Positions 9,533-18,789 of a stretch of 64,000 nucleotides of DNA are shown one piece after another. Below the pieces are notes generated by a model that ran no database searches, was not told the origin of the DNA, and saw nothing but the letters and a program-made list of their open reading frames with translations. Positions within the stretch are counted from its first letter, which is position 1. Every line of letters starts with the position of its first letter. The position numbers were made by a program, and so were the translations under genes. The DNA lies in contig NZ_BBRK01000005.1 of NCBI RefSeq assembly GCF_002090115.1, forward strand, positions 434,001 to 498,000, written 5' to 3'. This DNA comes from Demequina sp. NBRC 110054 (GTDB taxonomy: Bacteria; Actinomycetota; Actinomycetes; Actinomycetales; Demequinaceae).

Positions 9533-9574
9533 GAGCCCGGAGGAGCGCCGCGAGTGCGGTGCGCCTCCGGGCTC
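9533..9574 (+). terminator. Terminator after qcrB
   Basis: Arms GAGCCCGGAGG (9533-9543) and CCTCCGGGCTC (9564-9574) pair perfectly over 11 bp, starting 20 bp after the qcrB stop. There is no long T-run, as usual in high-GC genomes. Confidence 0.7.
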
Positions 9575-9734
9575 TCGTCATCTCTGACAGTTGTCTCAGA
9601 ATTCACGGATCGCAGCGCGAACCAGGAACAACTGAGGCCGCTCGTCGGTTGCACAGCAGGAAGGCACGATGCGGACTAGCGTCGGCCTCGCAGGATCACA
9701 TCGCCCCGCTGACGGGGCCTGAGAAGGAGGAAGA

Positions 9735-10355
9735 ATGGCCGACTACAGCCTGCCGGATCTCACGTACGACTACGGCGCACTGGACCCGCACATCGCTGGT
9801 CAGATCATGGAGCTGCACCACAGCAAGCACCACGCCGCCTACGTCGCGGGTGCGAACACCGCCCTCGAGAAGATGGCGGAGGCGCGCGACACCGACAACT
9901 TCGGCGCGATCGCGGGTCTCGAGAAGGCGCTGGCCTTCAACCTCGGTGGCCACACGAACCACTCGATCTTCTGGACCAACATGTCCCCCGAGGGCGGCGA
10001 CAAGCCGGTCGGCGAGCTCGCCGCGGCGATCGACGACAACTTCGGGTCCTTCGACAAGTTCGTCGCGCACTTCACCAACAACGCGATGACCATCATGGGC
10101 TCCGGCTGGTCGATCCTCGCGTGGGACACCATCGGCAAGAAGCTCGTCATCGTGCAGCTGTACGACCAGCAGGGCAACGTCCCCGTCGGCCTCATCCCGC
10201 TGCTCATGCTCGACATGTGGGAGCACGCCTTCTACCTCCAGTACCGCAACGTCAAGGCGGACTACGTCAAGGCGTGGTGGAACGTCGTGGACTGGGGCAA
10301 CGTCCAGGCGCGCTTCACCAAGGCCACGTCGACCGAGGGCCTCATCGTCCTCTGA
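9735..10355 (+). CDS. sodA: Superoxide dismutase (Mn/Fe family)
   Basis: A 206-residue cytoplasmic enzyme that disproportionates superoxide. The metal ligands are visible: His in MELHHSKHH (about residue 27), His in [12 protein letters not shown] (about 75), and the Asp and His of [12 protein letters not shown] (about 160-170). Length and motifs fit the Mn/Fe superfamily; Gly/Gln positions that decide the metal were not resolved, so sodA rather than sodB is a convention. A GAGAAGGAGGAAGA ribosome site precedes the ATG. It is bounded by hairpins on both sides, so it is probably monocistronic. Placement beside the respiratory chain genes may be coincidental. Confidence 0.95.
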   Translation: MADYSLPDLTYDYGALDPHIAGQIMELHHSKHHAAYVAGANTALEKMAEARDTDNFGAIAGLEKALAFNLGGHTNHSIFWTNMSPEGGDKPVGELAAAIDDNFGSFDKFVAHFTNNAMTIMGSGWSILAWDTIGKKLVIVQLYDQQGNVPVGLIPLLMLDMWEHAFYLQYRNVKADYVKAWWNVVDWGNVQARFTKATSTEGLIVL

Positions 10356-10378
10356 CGCGCCGCCTTCACCGGCCTCAC

Positions 10379-10408
10379 GGGCGGGTCTCCCCTTCGGGAG
10401 GCCCGCCC
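10379..10408 (+). terminator. Terminator after sodA
   Basis: GGGCGGGTCTCC (10379-10390) and GGGAGGCCCGCCC (10396-10408) form a GC-rich stem with one bulged base around the small loop CCTTC, 23 bp after the stop, followed by TTCG. Confidence 0.75.
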
Positions 10409-10589
10409 TTCGCGCGTCTCAGGCCGTCTCAGCCTCCTGCAGGCATCTCAGGTGTAATCGGGCGCCAGGCGGAGCCTCCAAGGCCCTCACACGCGCTCCT
10501 GCGGCCGCTAAGATGAGCAGACGATGCGCGAGCGGCGCCTTCCTTGTTGATCCGGTCCACACGGGGCCGGCACGAACAAGGAGACCCCT

Positions 10590-11018
10590 ATGCCCAGCCC
10601 CTTCGCTCCCCTGCTCGAGCCCGAGAGCCTCACCGAGTGGCGCGACACGACCCCGCCCGACATGGACGCCTACGCGCGCACCTATGCGTGGTGCGGCACC
10701 CCGCAGACCGTGGACCAGTGGCTCCTGCTCACCTTCGACGAGCCGCTCGTGGCGAGCCTGCATCGCAGCTGCGGGCACGACGACTCGCATGTGCTCGACG
10801 GCGTGGATTCCCACGACCTCGTCTCGCGCCTCGACGCGGCGATGGCCGCGCGGCTCGTCGCCCGACCCAAGCCCTCCCGCGAGCGGTTCCCGATTCATCC
10901 GCAGTTCGTGCAGCTGCGGATGACCACGGCCGAGTGGCTCGAGATCGAGACCGCGCTCTGCGTCATGGAGGAGCGGCCGGCTCCGTCCGGCTGCCCCAGG
11001 TGTGACGCAGCGCAGTAG
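10590..11018 (+). CDS. Unrecognised small protein with C-terminal CPRC
   Basis: A 142-residue, mostly hydrophilic protein with no membrane segment or signal peptide. I do not recognise a family. It is rich in Asp, His and Trp, has scattered cysteines (TYAWCGTP, HRSCGHDD, ETALCVME), and ends GCPRCDAAQ, which with an earlier Cys could bind a metal. Support for being real: an AACAAGGAG ribosome site 7 nt before ATG 10590, a single long frame with third-position GC bias, and terminators on both sides (10379 and 11043). It sits between sodA and the convergent ctaF. Confidence 0.65.
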   Translation: MPSPFAPLLEPESLTEWRDTTPPDMDAYARTYAWCGTPQTVDQWLLLTFDEPLVASLHRSCGHDDSHVLDGVDSHDLVSRLDAAMAARLVARPKPSRERFPIHPQFVQLRMTTAEWLEIETALCVMEERPAPSGCPRCDAAQ

Positions 11019-11042
11019 GGCCGACGGCCCGCCCCTGACCGC

Positions 11043-11078
11043 ACGAAGGCCCCCGGCTCGCAAGCCGGGGGCCTTCGT
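11043..11078. terminator. Bidirectional terminator between convergent genes
   Basis: A perfect 16-bp inverted repeat, ACGAAGGCCCCCGGCT and its complement, around a CGCA loop. It lies between the hypothetical gene ending at 11018 and ctaF ending at 11108 on the other strand, so it can serve both. Confidence 0.85.
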
Positions 11079-11107
11079 GATCGCACCGTCGAGGTGCGTG
11101 CGACGGG

Positions 11108-11509
11108 TCAGTGCGCGAAGCGTCCCGTCGAGAACTCCATCACCCAGCCGACGAGGCCGACGGTGCCGACCATCGCCGCGGGAACCATGAGCCACCAGCC
11201 CACAGCCATGGCGACGAAGGCGATCGCACCGCCGAGGGCGAGCACCAGCGGCCACCAGCTCCACGGGGCGTAGAGGCCCTGGTCGCCGGACAGCTCGGCG
11301 ATCTCGCCATCCTCGCGGTCCTCGGCGCGTACGCCGTGGCGCCGCTCGAGCATCTTGAAGTAGACGCCGACCATGAGCGCGAGGCCCGCGGTGAGCAGGA
11401 TCGCGGGGAAGCCGACCATCTCCTGGAAGTCCGTGAGGAATCCGTAGATGAAGGCGATCAGCAGGAAGAAGAGGCCCGGCAGGAAGAAGACATTCGCTTC
11501 GATCTTCAT
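11108..11509 (-). CDS. ctaF: Cytochrome c oxidase subunit IV, actinobacterial type
   Basis: A 133-residue membrane protein with four hydrophobic helices in two pairs (about residues 6-26, 35-53, 88-108 and 110-126), the layout of the small actinobacterial CtaF. The start region MKIEANVFFLPGLFFLLIAF and the middle GLYAPWSWWPLVLALGGA are characteristic. It is an accessory subunit of the aa3 oxidase. It is the last gene of ctaC-ctaD-ctaF, starting 12 bp after the ctaD stop, and runs into the bidirectional terminator at 11043. Confidence 0.93.
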   Translation of the reverse strand: MKIEANVFFLPGLFFLLIAFIYGFLTDFQEMVGFPAILLTAGLALMVGVYFKMLERRHGVRAEDREDGEIAELSGDQGLYAPWSWWPLVLALGGAIAFVAMAVGWWLMVPAAMVGTVGLVGWVMEFSTGRFAH

Positions 11510-11521
11510 GTCAGCGCTCTC

Positions 11522-13285
11522 CTACTTCTCGTCTGCGGCGTCGACCGCGGTGGACTTGGTCTCGCCGGAGGCCTCTGACGAGGCACCGACGGTCGCGAAG
11601 GCCGCCTCGCCCGCGTGATCGATCGCGGCGACCTCGGGGTGGTGCAGGTCGAACGCGGGGCGCTCCGAGCGGATGCGCGGGATCGACGTGAAGTTGTGCC
11701 GCGGGGGCGGGCACGACGTCGCCCACTCGAGCGAGCCGCCGAAGCCCCACGGGTCGTCCACGGTGACCTTGGGCGCCTTCTTGTGTGTGATGTAGATGTT
11801 CCAGAAGAACGGCAGCGTCGAGATGGCGGTGAGGAACGCGCCCACGGTCGACAGCTGGTTCATCCAGGTGAAGCCGTCCTCGGGCAGGTAGTCGACGTAG
11901 CGTCGTGCCATGCCCTCGGCGCCGAGCCAGTGCTGGACCAGGAACGTCGTGTGGAATCCGAAGAAGAGGATCCAGAAGTGGACCTTGCCCCACGTCTCGT
12001 TGAGCATCTTGCCGGTGAACTTGGGCCACCAGAAGTAGAAGCCCGCGAACATCGCGAAGACGACCGTGCCGAACACGACGTAGTGGAAGTGCGCGACCAC
12101 GAAGTACGAGTCGGAGACCGGGAAGTCGAGCACCGGCGAGGACAGGATGATGCCGGTGAGGCCACCGAAGAGGAAGGTGACCAGGAAGCCGACGGACCAC
12201 AGCATCGGCGTGGCCATGACGATCTTCCCTCGCCACATCGTGCCGATCCAGTTGTAGAACTTCACACCTGTCGGGACCGCGATCAGCATCGTCATGAACG
12301 AGAAGAACGGCAGCAGCACCGCACCCGTGACGTACATGTGGTGCGCCCACACGGACACGGACAGCGCAGCGATCGCGATGGTCGCGTAGACGAGGCCGTG
12401 GTAGCCGAACAGCGGCTTGCGGCTGAAGACCGGGAAGATCTCGGAGACGATGCCGAAGAACGGCAGGGCGATGATGTAGACCTCAGGGTGACCGAAGAAC
12501 CAGAAGAGGTGCTGCCACAGGATCGCTCCCCCGTTGTCGGGGTTGAAGACCTGCGCGCCGAGCACACGGTCCGCGCCGAGCGCGAACAGTGCGGAGGCGA
12601 GCGGCGGGAACGCGATGATGACGAGCATCGACGTCACGAGGGTGTTCCACGTGAAGATCGGCATGCGGAACATCGTCATGCCGGGGGCGCGCATCGTCAC
12701 GATCGTCGTGATGAAGTTGACCGAACCGAGGATCGTGCCGAAGCCACCGAGCGCGAGGCCGAATACCCACAGGTTGCCGCCGACGCCGGGCGAGTAGATC
12801 GCGTTGGACAGCGGCGCATACGCGAACCATCCGAACGACGCGGCACCCGCCGGCGTGAAGAAGCCGGCGACGGCGATGAGGCCACCGAAGAGGTACAGCC
12901 AGTAGGCGAACATGTTGAGTCGCGGGAAGGCGACGTCGGGTGCGCCGATCTGGAGCGGCATGATCACGTTGGCGAAGCCGGCGAAGAGCGGCGTCGCGAA
13001 CAGCAGCAGCATGATCGTGCCGTGCATCGTGAACAGCTGGTTGTACTGCTCAGCCGACTGGACGATCTGGATGCCGGGCTCGAACAGCTCCGCGCGGATA
13101 AGCAGCGCGAGCAGTCCTCCGATCACGAAGAAGCCGAACGACGTGACCAGGTACATGTAGCCGATGGTCTTGTGGTCGGTGGAGGTGATCCACTTGATGA
13201 CCTGCGAGCCCGAGCGGCTGGGGGCGGCCGGGATGGACCGCGTGGACTCAAGAGCGCCTGGCTCCTCGAAGGCGACGGTAGCCAT
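11522..13285 (-). CDS. ctaD: Cytochrome c oxidase subunit I
   Basis: A 587-residue, 12-helix catalytic subunit of the aa3 oxidase binding heme a and the heme a3/CuB centre. The CuB and cross-linked His-Tyr motif lies in [24 protein letters not shown] sequence ([15 protein letters not shown]), with the further ligands in [10 protein letters not shown] and the heme a/a3 histidines in [12 protein letters not shown] polar C-terminal tail of about 60 residues follows. The ATG at 13285 overlaps the ctaC stop (TGATG); a GTG one codon earlier is possible. It is central to the - strand ctaC-ctaD-ctaF operon. Confidence 0.98.
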   Translation of the reverse strand: MATVAFEEPGALESTRSIPAAPSRSGSQVIKWITSTDHKTIGYMYLVTSFGFFVIGGLLALLIRAELFEPGIQIVQSAEQYNQLFTMHGTIMLLLFATPLFAGFANVIMPLQIGAPDVAFPRLNMFAYWLYLFGGLIAVAGFFTPAGAASFGWFAYAPLSNAIYSPGVGGNLWVFGLALGGFGTILGSVNFITTIVTMRAPGMTMFRMPIFTWNTLVTSMLVIIAFPPLASALFALGADRVLGAQVFNPDNGGAILWQHLFWFFGHPEVYIIALPFFGIVSEIFPVFSRKPLFGYHGLVYATIAIAALSVSVWAHHMYVTGAVLLPFFSFMTMLIAVPTGVKFYNWIGTMWRGKIVMATPMLWSVGFLVTFLFGGLTGIILSSPVLDFPVSDSYFVVAHFHYVVFGTVVFAMFAGFYFWWPKFTGKMLNETWGKVHFWILFFGFHTTFLVQHWLGAEGMARRYVDYLPEDGFTWMNQLSTVGAFLTAISTLPFFWNIYITHKKAPKVTVDDPWGFGGSLEWATSCPPPRHNFTSIPRIRSERPAFDLHHPEVAAIDHAGEAAFATVGASSEASGETKSTAVDAADEK

Positions 13286-14157
13286 CACTCCTCACTCTCC
13301 TCGATGCCGATCTGCACGGCCTGGTCGCGCGAGTACTCGAGGCCGATGGTGCCGGTCTGGCCCGCGTCGCGCAGGGACTCGATGTAGGCGTCGTACTCCT
13401 CGCGGGAGACGACCTTCACGTTGAACAGCATGGACGCGTGGTACTCGCCGCACAGCTCGGCGCACTTGCCCTGGTAGGTGCCCTCCTCCTGGGGGATCAC
13501 CTGGAAGACGTTGGTCTTTCCGGGGATCGTGTCCTCCTTGTAGAGGAACGCCGGGATCCAGAACGAGTGGATGACGTCGCGCGAGTTGAGCGTGAACTCG
13601 ACCGTCTCGCCGACCGGCAGGTACAGGGTGGGCAGCGTCTCCTCGACGCCCTCCTCACCGGTGAGCTGCGCCTGGACGCCGATCGAGTGCACGTCGTCGG
13701 TCAGGTAGTTGAAATCCCACGACCACTGCTTGCCGATGACCTGGATCTCGACGTCGGGCTCTGCCGAGACGTCCTTGATCTCCCACACGCCGCGCACGGT
13801 CCAGGTGAACAGCACGCCGACCATGATGATCGGGACGATGGTGTACATCAGCTCGAGCGGAACGTTCGCCCTGGTCTGCTTGGGCAGCTGGTCGTCGTCC
13901 TTGCGCTTGCGGTAGACGGCGACGGCCCACAGGATCAGGCCCCAGGTGATCACGCCGACCACCAGCCCTGCGATCCACGAGCCGTTCCACAGCTCGATGA
14001 TCGTGCCGGTGTGATTGGTGATCTCCGGGGTGGAGGGAAGCGCGCCGTTCTCAATTCCGGTCGAGCATCCGGCGAGCAACGCTGCCACGCCTGCGAGCCC
14101 GGTCACGGTCAGGGTGCGCCTGAGCATACGGGTACGAGTATTTGGGGACACGTCCAC
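13285..14157 (-). CDS. ctaC: Cytochrome c oxidase subunit II (lipoprotein, CuA)
   Basis: A 290-residue subunit receiving electrons from QcrC. A lipoprotein signal ends LLAGCS near residue 30, followed by two membrane helices (about 60-80 and 100-120) and the periplasmic cupredoxin domain. The CuA site is complete: His in DVIHSFWIP and [15 protein letters not shown] 14157 gives the listed start; ATG 14127 (MLRRTLTV...) would also give a full lipoprotein signal. Only 26 bp separate it from the divergent desulfurase-like gene, so their promoters must overlap. It leads the operon into ctaD with a one-base stop/start overlap. Confidence 0.96.
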   Translation of the reverse strand: MDVSPNTRTRMLRRTLTVTGLAGVAALLAGCSTGIENGALPSTPEITNHTGTIIELWNGSWIAGLVVGVITWGLILWAVAVYRKRKDDDQLPKQTRANVPLELMYTIVPIIMVGVLFTWTVRGVWEIKDVSAEPDVEIQVIGKQWSWDFNYLTDDVHSIGVQAQLTGEEGVEETLPTLYLPVGETVEFTLNSRDVIHSFWIPAFLYKEDTIPGKTNVFQVIPQEEGTYQGKCAELCGEYHASMLFNVKVVSREEYDAYIESLRDAGQTGTIGLEYSRDQAVQIGIEESEE

Positions 14158-14183
14158 AGCATAGCGCGCGGTACTTTGGTCCT

Positions 14184-15359
14184 ATGGCGCAGACTCGCAC
14201 ATTTCTCGACGCGAGCGGCAGCGCTCCGATGACTTCGCGCGCCCTTGAGGCCGTTCGCGCCGGTTTTGCGGACGGATGGGCGGATCCCCGGCGGCTCCAC
14301 GCCGAGTCACGGCGAGCCCAGGGGCTCGTCGAGGGCTCGCGGGAGGCGATCGCCGACGTCCTGGGCTGCCCCTCGCATGAGGTGGCCTTCTCCCCCAGCC
14401 CCGTGATCGCGCTCGAGCGCGTGGTGGGCGCGGTCCACACCGCCCGCCGCGGCCGCGAGCGGATCGTCGCATCCGCGGTCGAGCGCGACGCGACCCTCCA
14501 CGCGGCCTACTACTACTCGAGCGGTCACGTGGAGACCGTGCAGGTCGACGAGCACGGTCATCTTGATCTCGAGGCATTCGCCGCCGCACTGGACTATCCG
14601 GACGTGACGCTCGCAGCAGTCGAGCACGTCAACCACGAGCTCGGCACGTCCCAGCGGCTCGATGCCGTGCACGAGGTGACCGCCGCGCACGAGGTTCCGC
14701 TCGTCGTGGACGCGACCGCCTCGATCGGGCACATGGAGACGCCCGCCGCGTGGGACGCGATCGTGGCCAACCCCGCCGACTGGGGCGGCCCCCAGGGCGT
14801 CGGCGTGCTCGCGGTTCGCTCGCGCACCCGTTGGCTGCCCGCATGGCCCGAGCGCTCGGGGTGGGAGGCAGGGGGCGTCTCCGTGCCGCTCATCCTCGCC
14901 TCCGCGGTCGCGCTCCAGGAGCGGATGGAGAATCTCGCCTCGGTGGAGCAGCGACTCTCCGCACTCGTCGAGCGCATCCGTTCCGAGGCCGCGCGGATGG
15001 ACGGCGTGCGCGTGGTGGGCGACCCGATCGAGCGCGCGCCCCACCTCGTGACCCTGGTGTGCGACGGCGTCGACGGCGAGGCCGTCCTCGGTCGGCTCGA
15101 CAAGGAGGGCATCGCGATCGGCTCGGGATCGGCATGCGAGCACGACGGCTTCGAGCCCTCGCGCGTGCTCTCCGCGATCGGATCGCCGTCGACGGGCAAC
15201 ATCCGCATCGGGCTCCACCCAGGCGTGGACGATGCGGCGGTCGACCGCTTCCTCGCGCTGCTCCCCCGCGTCATCGCGGATGCCAGGTCCGATGCGGGGC
15301 TCGCCGGCCGCGGCGAGGTCGCCGAGGAGCAGCCCGCCTGGGGACGGGTGAACGACTAG
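14184..15359 (+). CDS. Class V aminotransferase / cysteine-desulfurase-like protein lacking the PLP lysine
   Basis: 391 residues with the NifS/IscS fold pattern: VEHVNHELGTSQ (the family's NNEIGT), VDATASIGHM (the PLP Asp segment) and the sulfur-accepting loop GSGSACEHDGFEPSRVL with Cys318. Where desulfurases have SxHKxxGPKG, this protein reads NPADWGGPQG, so the Schiff-base lysine is Asp199. The EH motif that stacks on PLP is ER (Arg101). It is therefore unlikely to be a normal PLP enzyme, although the fold and Cys loop persist. ATG 14184 is used; an in-frame GTG lies at 14142. The neighbour erpA hints at an Fe-S-assembly role (inference). Confidence 0.85.
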   Translation: MAQTRTFLDASGSAPMTSRALEAVRAGFADGWADPRRLHAESRRAQGLVEGSREAIADVLGCPSHEVAFSPSPVIALERVVGAVHTARRGRERIVASAVERDATLHAAYYYSSGHVETVQVDEHGHLDLEAFAAALDYPDVTLAAVEHVNHELGTSQRLDAVHEVTAAHEVPLVVDATASIGHMETPAAWDAIVANPADWGGPQGVGVLAVRSRTRWLPAWPERSGWEAGGVSVPLILASAVALQERMENLASVEQRLSALVERIRSEAARMDGVRVVGDPIERAPHLVTLVCDGVDGEAVLGRLDKEGIAIGSGSACEHDGFEPSRVLSAIGSPSTGNIRIGLHPGVDDAAVDRFLALLPRVIADARSDAGLAGRGEVAEEQPAWGRVND

Positions 15360-15415
15360 GGCGGACCGCTCCCCCGGGCCACCGCATCGTCCTGGCGCCG
15401 AGCCTCCCGGGAACG

Positions 15416-15456
15416 ACGAAGGACGGCGGGGCCTGCTGGCCCTCACCGTCCTTCGT
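15416..15456. terminator. Bidirectional terminator between convergent genes
   Basis: Outer arms ACGAAGGACGG and CCGTCCTTCGT are perfect; inner GGGGCC/GGCCCT continue the stem with one mismatch and a bulge around TGCT. It lies between the desulfurase-like gene and erpA. Confidence 0.8.
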
Positions 15457-15477
15457 GGAATCCGTGTGATCCGAGGA

Positions 15478-15831
15478 TCAGGCGAACGAGTCTCCGCACG
15501 CGCACGAGCTCGACGCGTTGGGGTTGTCGATCGTGAAGCCCTGCTTCTCGATGGTGTCCGAGAAGTCGATGGTCGCACCGTCGAGGTACGGCACCGACAT
15601 CTTGTCGACGACGACGCCGACCCCGTCGAAGTCGCGGATCGCGTCGCCGTCGAGCGTGCGCTCGTCGAAGTACAGCTGGTAGATCAGGCCCGAGCAGCCG
15701 CCCGGCTGCACGGCGAGGCGCAGGCGGAGGTCGTCGCGACCCTCCTGCTCGAGAAGGCTCTTGACCTTCGCGGCGGCGGTGTCGGTGATGACGACGCCGT
15801 GCGTCTTCTCCTCGGTGGCGGTGTCGGCCAT
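15478..15831 (-). CDS. erpA: A-type iron-sulfur cluster insertion protein
   Basis: A 117-residue HesB/IscA/ErpA-family carrier that delivers Fe-S clusters to apoproteins. The three ligand cysteines are present: Cys in GGCSGLIYQL (about residue 47) and the C-terminal pair SSSCACGDSFA. The length is standard. Start choice: ATG 15831 has GAAAGGAAG about 6 nt upstream; an in-frame GTG at 15837 lies inside that site. It is transcribed towards the desulfurase-like gene and separated from it by a bidirectional hairpin. Likely clients in the window are NadA, LipA and the Rieske protein (inference). Confidence 0.95.
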   Translation of the reverse strand: MADTATEEKTHGVVITDTAAAKVKSLLEQEGRDDLRLRLAVQPGGCSGLIYQLYFDERTLDGDAIRDFDGVGVVVDKMSVPYLDGATIDFSDTIEKQGFTIDNPNASSSCACGDSFA

Positions 15832-16044
15832 GGCCACTTCCTTTCGTTGTTCCGTCTACAACAATACGACGCTGCGCAAGCCCTGGCGACGACCGCGCGC
15901 GTGTAGGCGGGAGAACGGACCCGACGGCCGCTGAGGGATGACCGCCGGGTCCTGCACATAGGAACGCCTGACGTGTCCCGGTTGTGCCCGATTTCGCACG
16001 CAGATTTCCTGCGTCTTTCCCAGCGTTGAGTGCGATGCCCTGCC

Positions 16045-17019
16045 TCAGCGCGCGGGAGTCCAGGTACGGGCGGCCCTGGACACGGCGTCGGCGAGGCCCT
16101 CGGGCCCGGAGTCGCCCTGATGCGTGCCGTGAATCCCTGCCGCCATGAGGTCGCGCTTGCCGACGTGCGAGTCGCCCGTCACGACGACCGCAGGGACCCC
16201 CCTCGCGGCCGCCAGCCCGCCCACAGGGGCTGCGGCGCCGTGATCGAGGGCCGCATGCGACAGGGTGTCGACGACGGCGATGACCACGTCGGCATGCTGG
16301 ACAGCCTCGGGCAGGCCCGCCCACCGCGCGAGCGAGTGCGAACCGGCCTCGAGGCGGGCGCCGAGCGCGGCGAGGCAGTACGCGAGGCCGCCCGCGGCAC
16401 CGGTGCGCGGCTGGTCCGAGAGCCTGCGGGGGCTCGCGAGCAGCTCGCGCGCGGCCACGATTTCGTCGGCCTCGGCGGCCCTCAGGCGCCACCGCTCCTC
16501 TTGGGCCTGCGCGGCGATCGCAAGCGCGCGATCACCCTCGCGTCCCTCCCGGACGGCCGCGCTCATGCCGTGGAAGCCCAGCAAGGGTCGGTCGGCGGAC
16601 ACGAGCGCGGTGATGTCGAGGCCGCGCGCGGCGGCTCGCATCTCCTCGAGCGACGTGCCCCAGAGGTCGATCGCGTCGCCGGCCGGCGGCTCATCCCCCA
16701 GGGGGACGATCACCCGCTTCGGCTCCGCGTCGTCCACGGCGATCGCGCGCAAAGCTGAGCCCAGGGAGGTCGGATCCCATCGCAGGGCGCCGCCGGCGGG
16801 CGCGAGCATGAGGCCCTCGTAGGTGTCAGCGACGGTGACGCGCTCAAGTGTGCGGAGGGGCCCGGCGACGCTGTCGGCGCTGCGCGGCCCACCGTCGCCC
16901 AGCAGCACGGTGACCACGTCGATGCCGGGGGCCGCCTCGCGCCACGCCCTCTCGACGATGCGGCGGGCCTCGTGCGCCGGGACACCCGACCAGCCCTCGA
17001 TTGCTGCAGCGACTCGCAT
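16045..17019 (-). CDS. Glycerate kinase family protein
   Basis: 324 residues resembling glycerate kinase (GckA/GlxK family), which phosphorylates D-glycerate. Matching segments are GAAGGLAYCLAALGARLEAG (about residues 208-227), the following DVVIAVVDTLSHAALDHGAA where the family has xGEGxxDxQ, and PVVVVTGDS-like sequence (PAVVVTGDSHVG). The family's conserved E-G-x-x-D appears as VDTLSHAAL here, so activity is not certain. It is somewhat shorter than the usual 370-380 residues. It lies 25 bp into a short spacer after the long hypothetical gene on the same strand, upstream of erpA. Confidence 0.75.
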   Translation of the reverse strand: MRVAAAIEGWSGVPAHEARRIVERAWREAAPGIDVVTVLLGDGGPRSADSVAGPLRTLERVTVADTYEGLMLAPAGGALRWDPTSLGSALRAIAVDDAEPKRVIVPLGDEPPAGDAIDLWGTSLEEMRAAARGLDITALVSADRPLLGFHGMSAAVREGREGDRALAIAAQAQEERWRLRAAEADEIVAARELLASPRRLSDQPRTGAAGGLAYCLAALGARLEAGSHSLARWAGLPEAVQHADVVIAVVDTLSHAALDHGAAAPVGGLAAARGVPAVVVTGDSHVGKRDLMAAGIHGTHQGDSGPEGLADAVSRAARTWTPAR

Positions 17020-17139
17020 GGGATCAAGTGTGCCTGCAGATCGGTGCCCCGATCACCGCGTCGGGACCCGCAACGCGCCCGCCGTGGGCTCCGCGACCAT
17101 GTGCCGGCGACGTGGAGCGGCTCTGTTCACGCGGTGCCG

Positions 17140-18687
17140 CTAGGCACGACCGTGATTCAACACGAGGTACGACTCTCCCTGGTAAGCCGGGGCGACCACC
17201 GCGACCGTGGCGGCCGCGAGCCGCTCGAATGCGTCGCGGTCCAGCGCCGCTCCGCTCACGAGGCCCAGCTCGGCCGCAGCGCCCGTGCACACGAGTCCGG
17301 CGCGGAGCGAGGAGGTGCCGCTCGAGTGCGACAGAATCTCGGCGCCCACGCCGCTGACGTGGAGACTGCCCCACGTCAGCGCGCGGTCTCCGACCAAGGC
17401 GGCACCCGTGCCACGAGGCCTCTCAACAACAGACACCCCGTGGTCCGCGATCACGGTCAACGGCCCCGATGCGAGGCCGCGAAGCGCCTCGGTGAGCGCC
17501 ACGTCGGTGGCGGAGGCCGCCAGCTCCTCGCGCTCGTCCAGTGCGTCGAGACCACCGGACTCGGGATCCTTGATCAGCAAGGCGGAATCCGGGGAGTCCA
17601 GGGCGATGAACGCGGGCCCCAGGGCCGAGTCACGACGCAAAGCATCGCGCACGCGCACCCAGGCCTCGGGCGCGCTCACCGCCTCTCCTGCAACAGCGAG
17701 GTTGCCTCTGAGGTGATCGAGGTATGCCTCGATATGCTCGCGGCGCACGTCGTCCAGCGGGTCGGAGCCGTCGTCATCCCAGTTGACCACCTGCATGAGG
17801 GAGAGACCCTCGATGATCTCGTCCGAGCGCCCGGCCTCATGCCCGATCACGAAGGAGCCGTCGTCGAACGAGGTCTCCTCGAGCGGACGCGGGACCGCCC
17901 CCAGGCTGATGAACCGCGCCCATCCCCCAGCCTCAAGAAGTGCGATCGTGCCATCGAGCACCGATTCGAGCACGTACTTCACGCCGGCGACGCGCACGGC
18001 TATCGGCGTCAACCTTGAATCCCCCACTCGCACGATGTCGGCGTCGTCGAAGGCAGCAAGCGTGGGCAGTGCCGAGACCTCACCTGCGACGACTCGGTCG
18101 ATCAGCGCGGCGATCTCCGCGTCGTCCGGCCCTGGCGCGCTCGAGTCGTGAACGCTCTCGGCCCCCATTGCCGCCTCGTCGCCTGCGAGCACCGCGTTCA
18201 CCCGAGCCACGTCCGCACGAATCGCGCGTACGTCGCGATGCGTGATGACCCCCGAACCAACCTGTACGCGAAACAGCATTCCACCGACGTCCATGGTCCA
18301 CGTGCCAGCACCTGAGCGTGGCGCCACCACCATGCTCGTGGCCACGGACCCATCGCGCGGGAATCGACGCAGGCGCAAGGGAAACCACAGCGACGATGCT
18401 GTGTACACATAGGGGACGAAGGGAACTTTGCCCGACTTGGCGGCTACCGCTCGGGCAGCGACGAGAACCATCAGCAGCAGGGCGAGCGCAAGGATCAGTG
18501 AGACTGCGCTGACCGCTGTGAGGAAGAATGCCTCACCCTGGTTACTGTCAGAGTCGTCGGCGAGGAGGAACGACAAGACGGGCAGCAAGAGAAGCAGGGC
18601 GACACCGACTCCGCCGAGCGCGGCAGTCCTCGCGTCGCGGATGTCCTCGATGTGATGGCGGCGCCTGTCGATTCCGTCGATATGCAA
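17140..18687 (-). CDS. Unrecognised two-helix membrane protein
   Basis: About 515 residues. Two hydrophobic segments near the N-terminus (about residues 21-42 and 55-78, LALALLLMVLVAARAVAA) are followed by a long soluble region rich in Asp, Ala and Val. I recognise no family or catalytic motif. Many Ala/Asp-rich blocks (SVHDSSAPGPDDAEIAALID, PLTVIADHGVSVVERP) suggest a folded cytoplasmic or exported domain. Start is uncertain: TTG 18687 has GGGAGGG about 5 nt upstream and is preferred over TTG 18702. It diverges from nadA with about 100 bp between. Local GC is slightly lower than in neighbours, with more ATC/GTC variety, so lateral origin is possible but weakly supported. Confidence 0.7.
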   Translation of the reverse strand: MHIDGIDRRRHHIEDIRDARTAALGGVGVALLLLLPVLSFLLADDSDSNQGEAFFLTAVSAVSLILALALLLMVLVAARAVAAKSGKVPFVPYVYTASSLWFPLRLRRFPRDGSVATSMVVAPRSGAGTWTMDVGGMLFRVQVGSGVITHRDVRAIRADVARVNAVLAGDEAAMGAESVHDSSAPGPDDAEIAALIDRVVAGEVSALPTLAAFDDADIVRVGDSRLTPIAVRVAGVKYVLESVLDGTIALLEAGGWARFISLGAVPRPLEETSFDDGSFVIGHEAGRSDEIIEGLSLMQVVNWDDDGSDPLDDVRREHIEAYLDHLRGNLAVAGEAVSAPEAWVRVRDALRRDSALGPAFIALDSPDSALLIKDPESGGLDALDEREELAASATDVALTEALRGLASGPLTVIADHGVSVVERPRGTGAALVGDRALTWGSLHVSGVGAEILSHSSGTSSLRAGLVCTGAAAELGLVSGAALDRDAFERLAAATVAVVAPAYQGESYLVLNHGRA

Positions 18688-18789
18688 GATGCGCCCTCCC
18701 AAGGTCCTTCGTCGACGCTGGAGGACACTACCGTGCTAGCCGAGTGCGGCAGCCTCGGGCAGACCGAGGGCGCTTCGCCACGTGAGACA

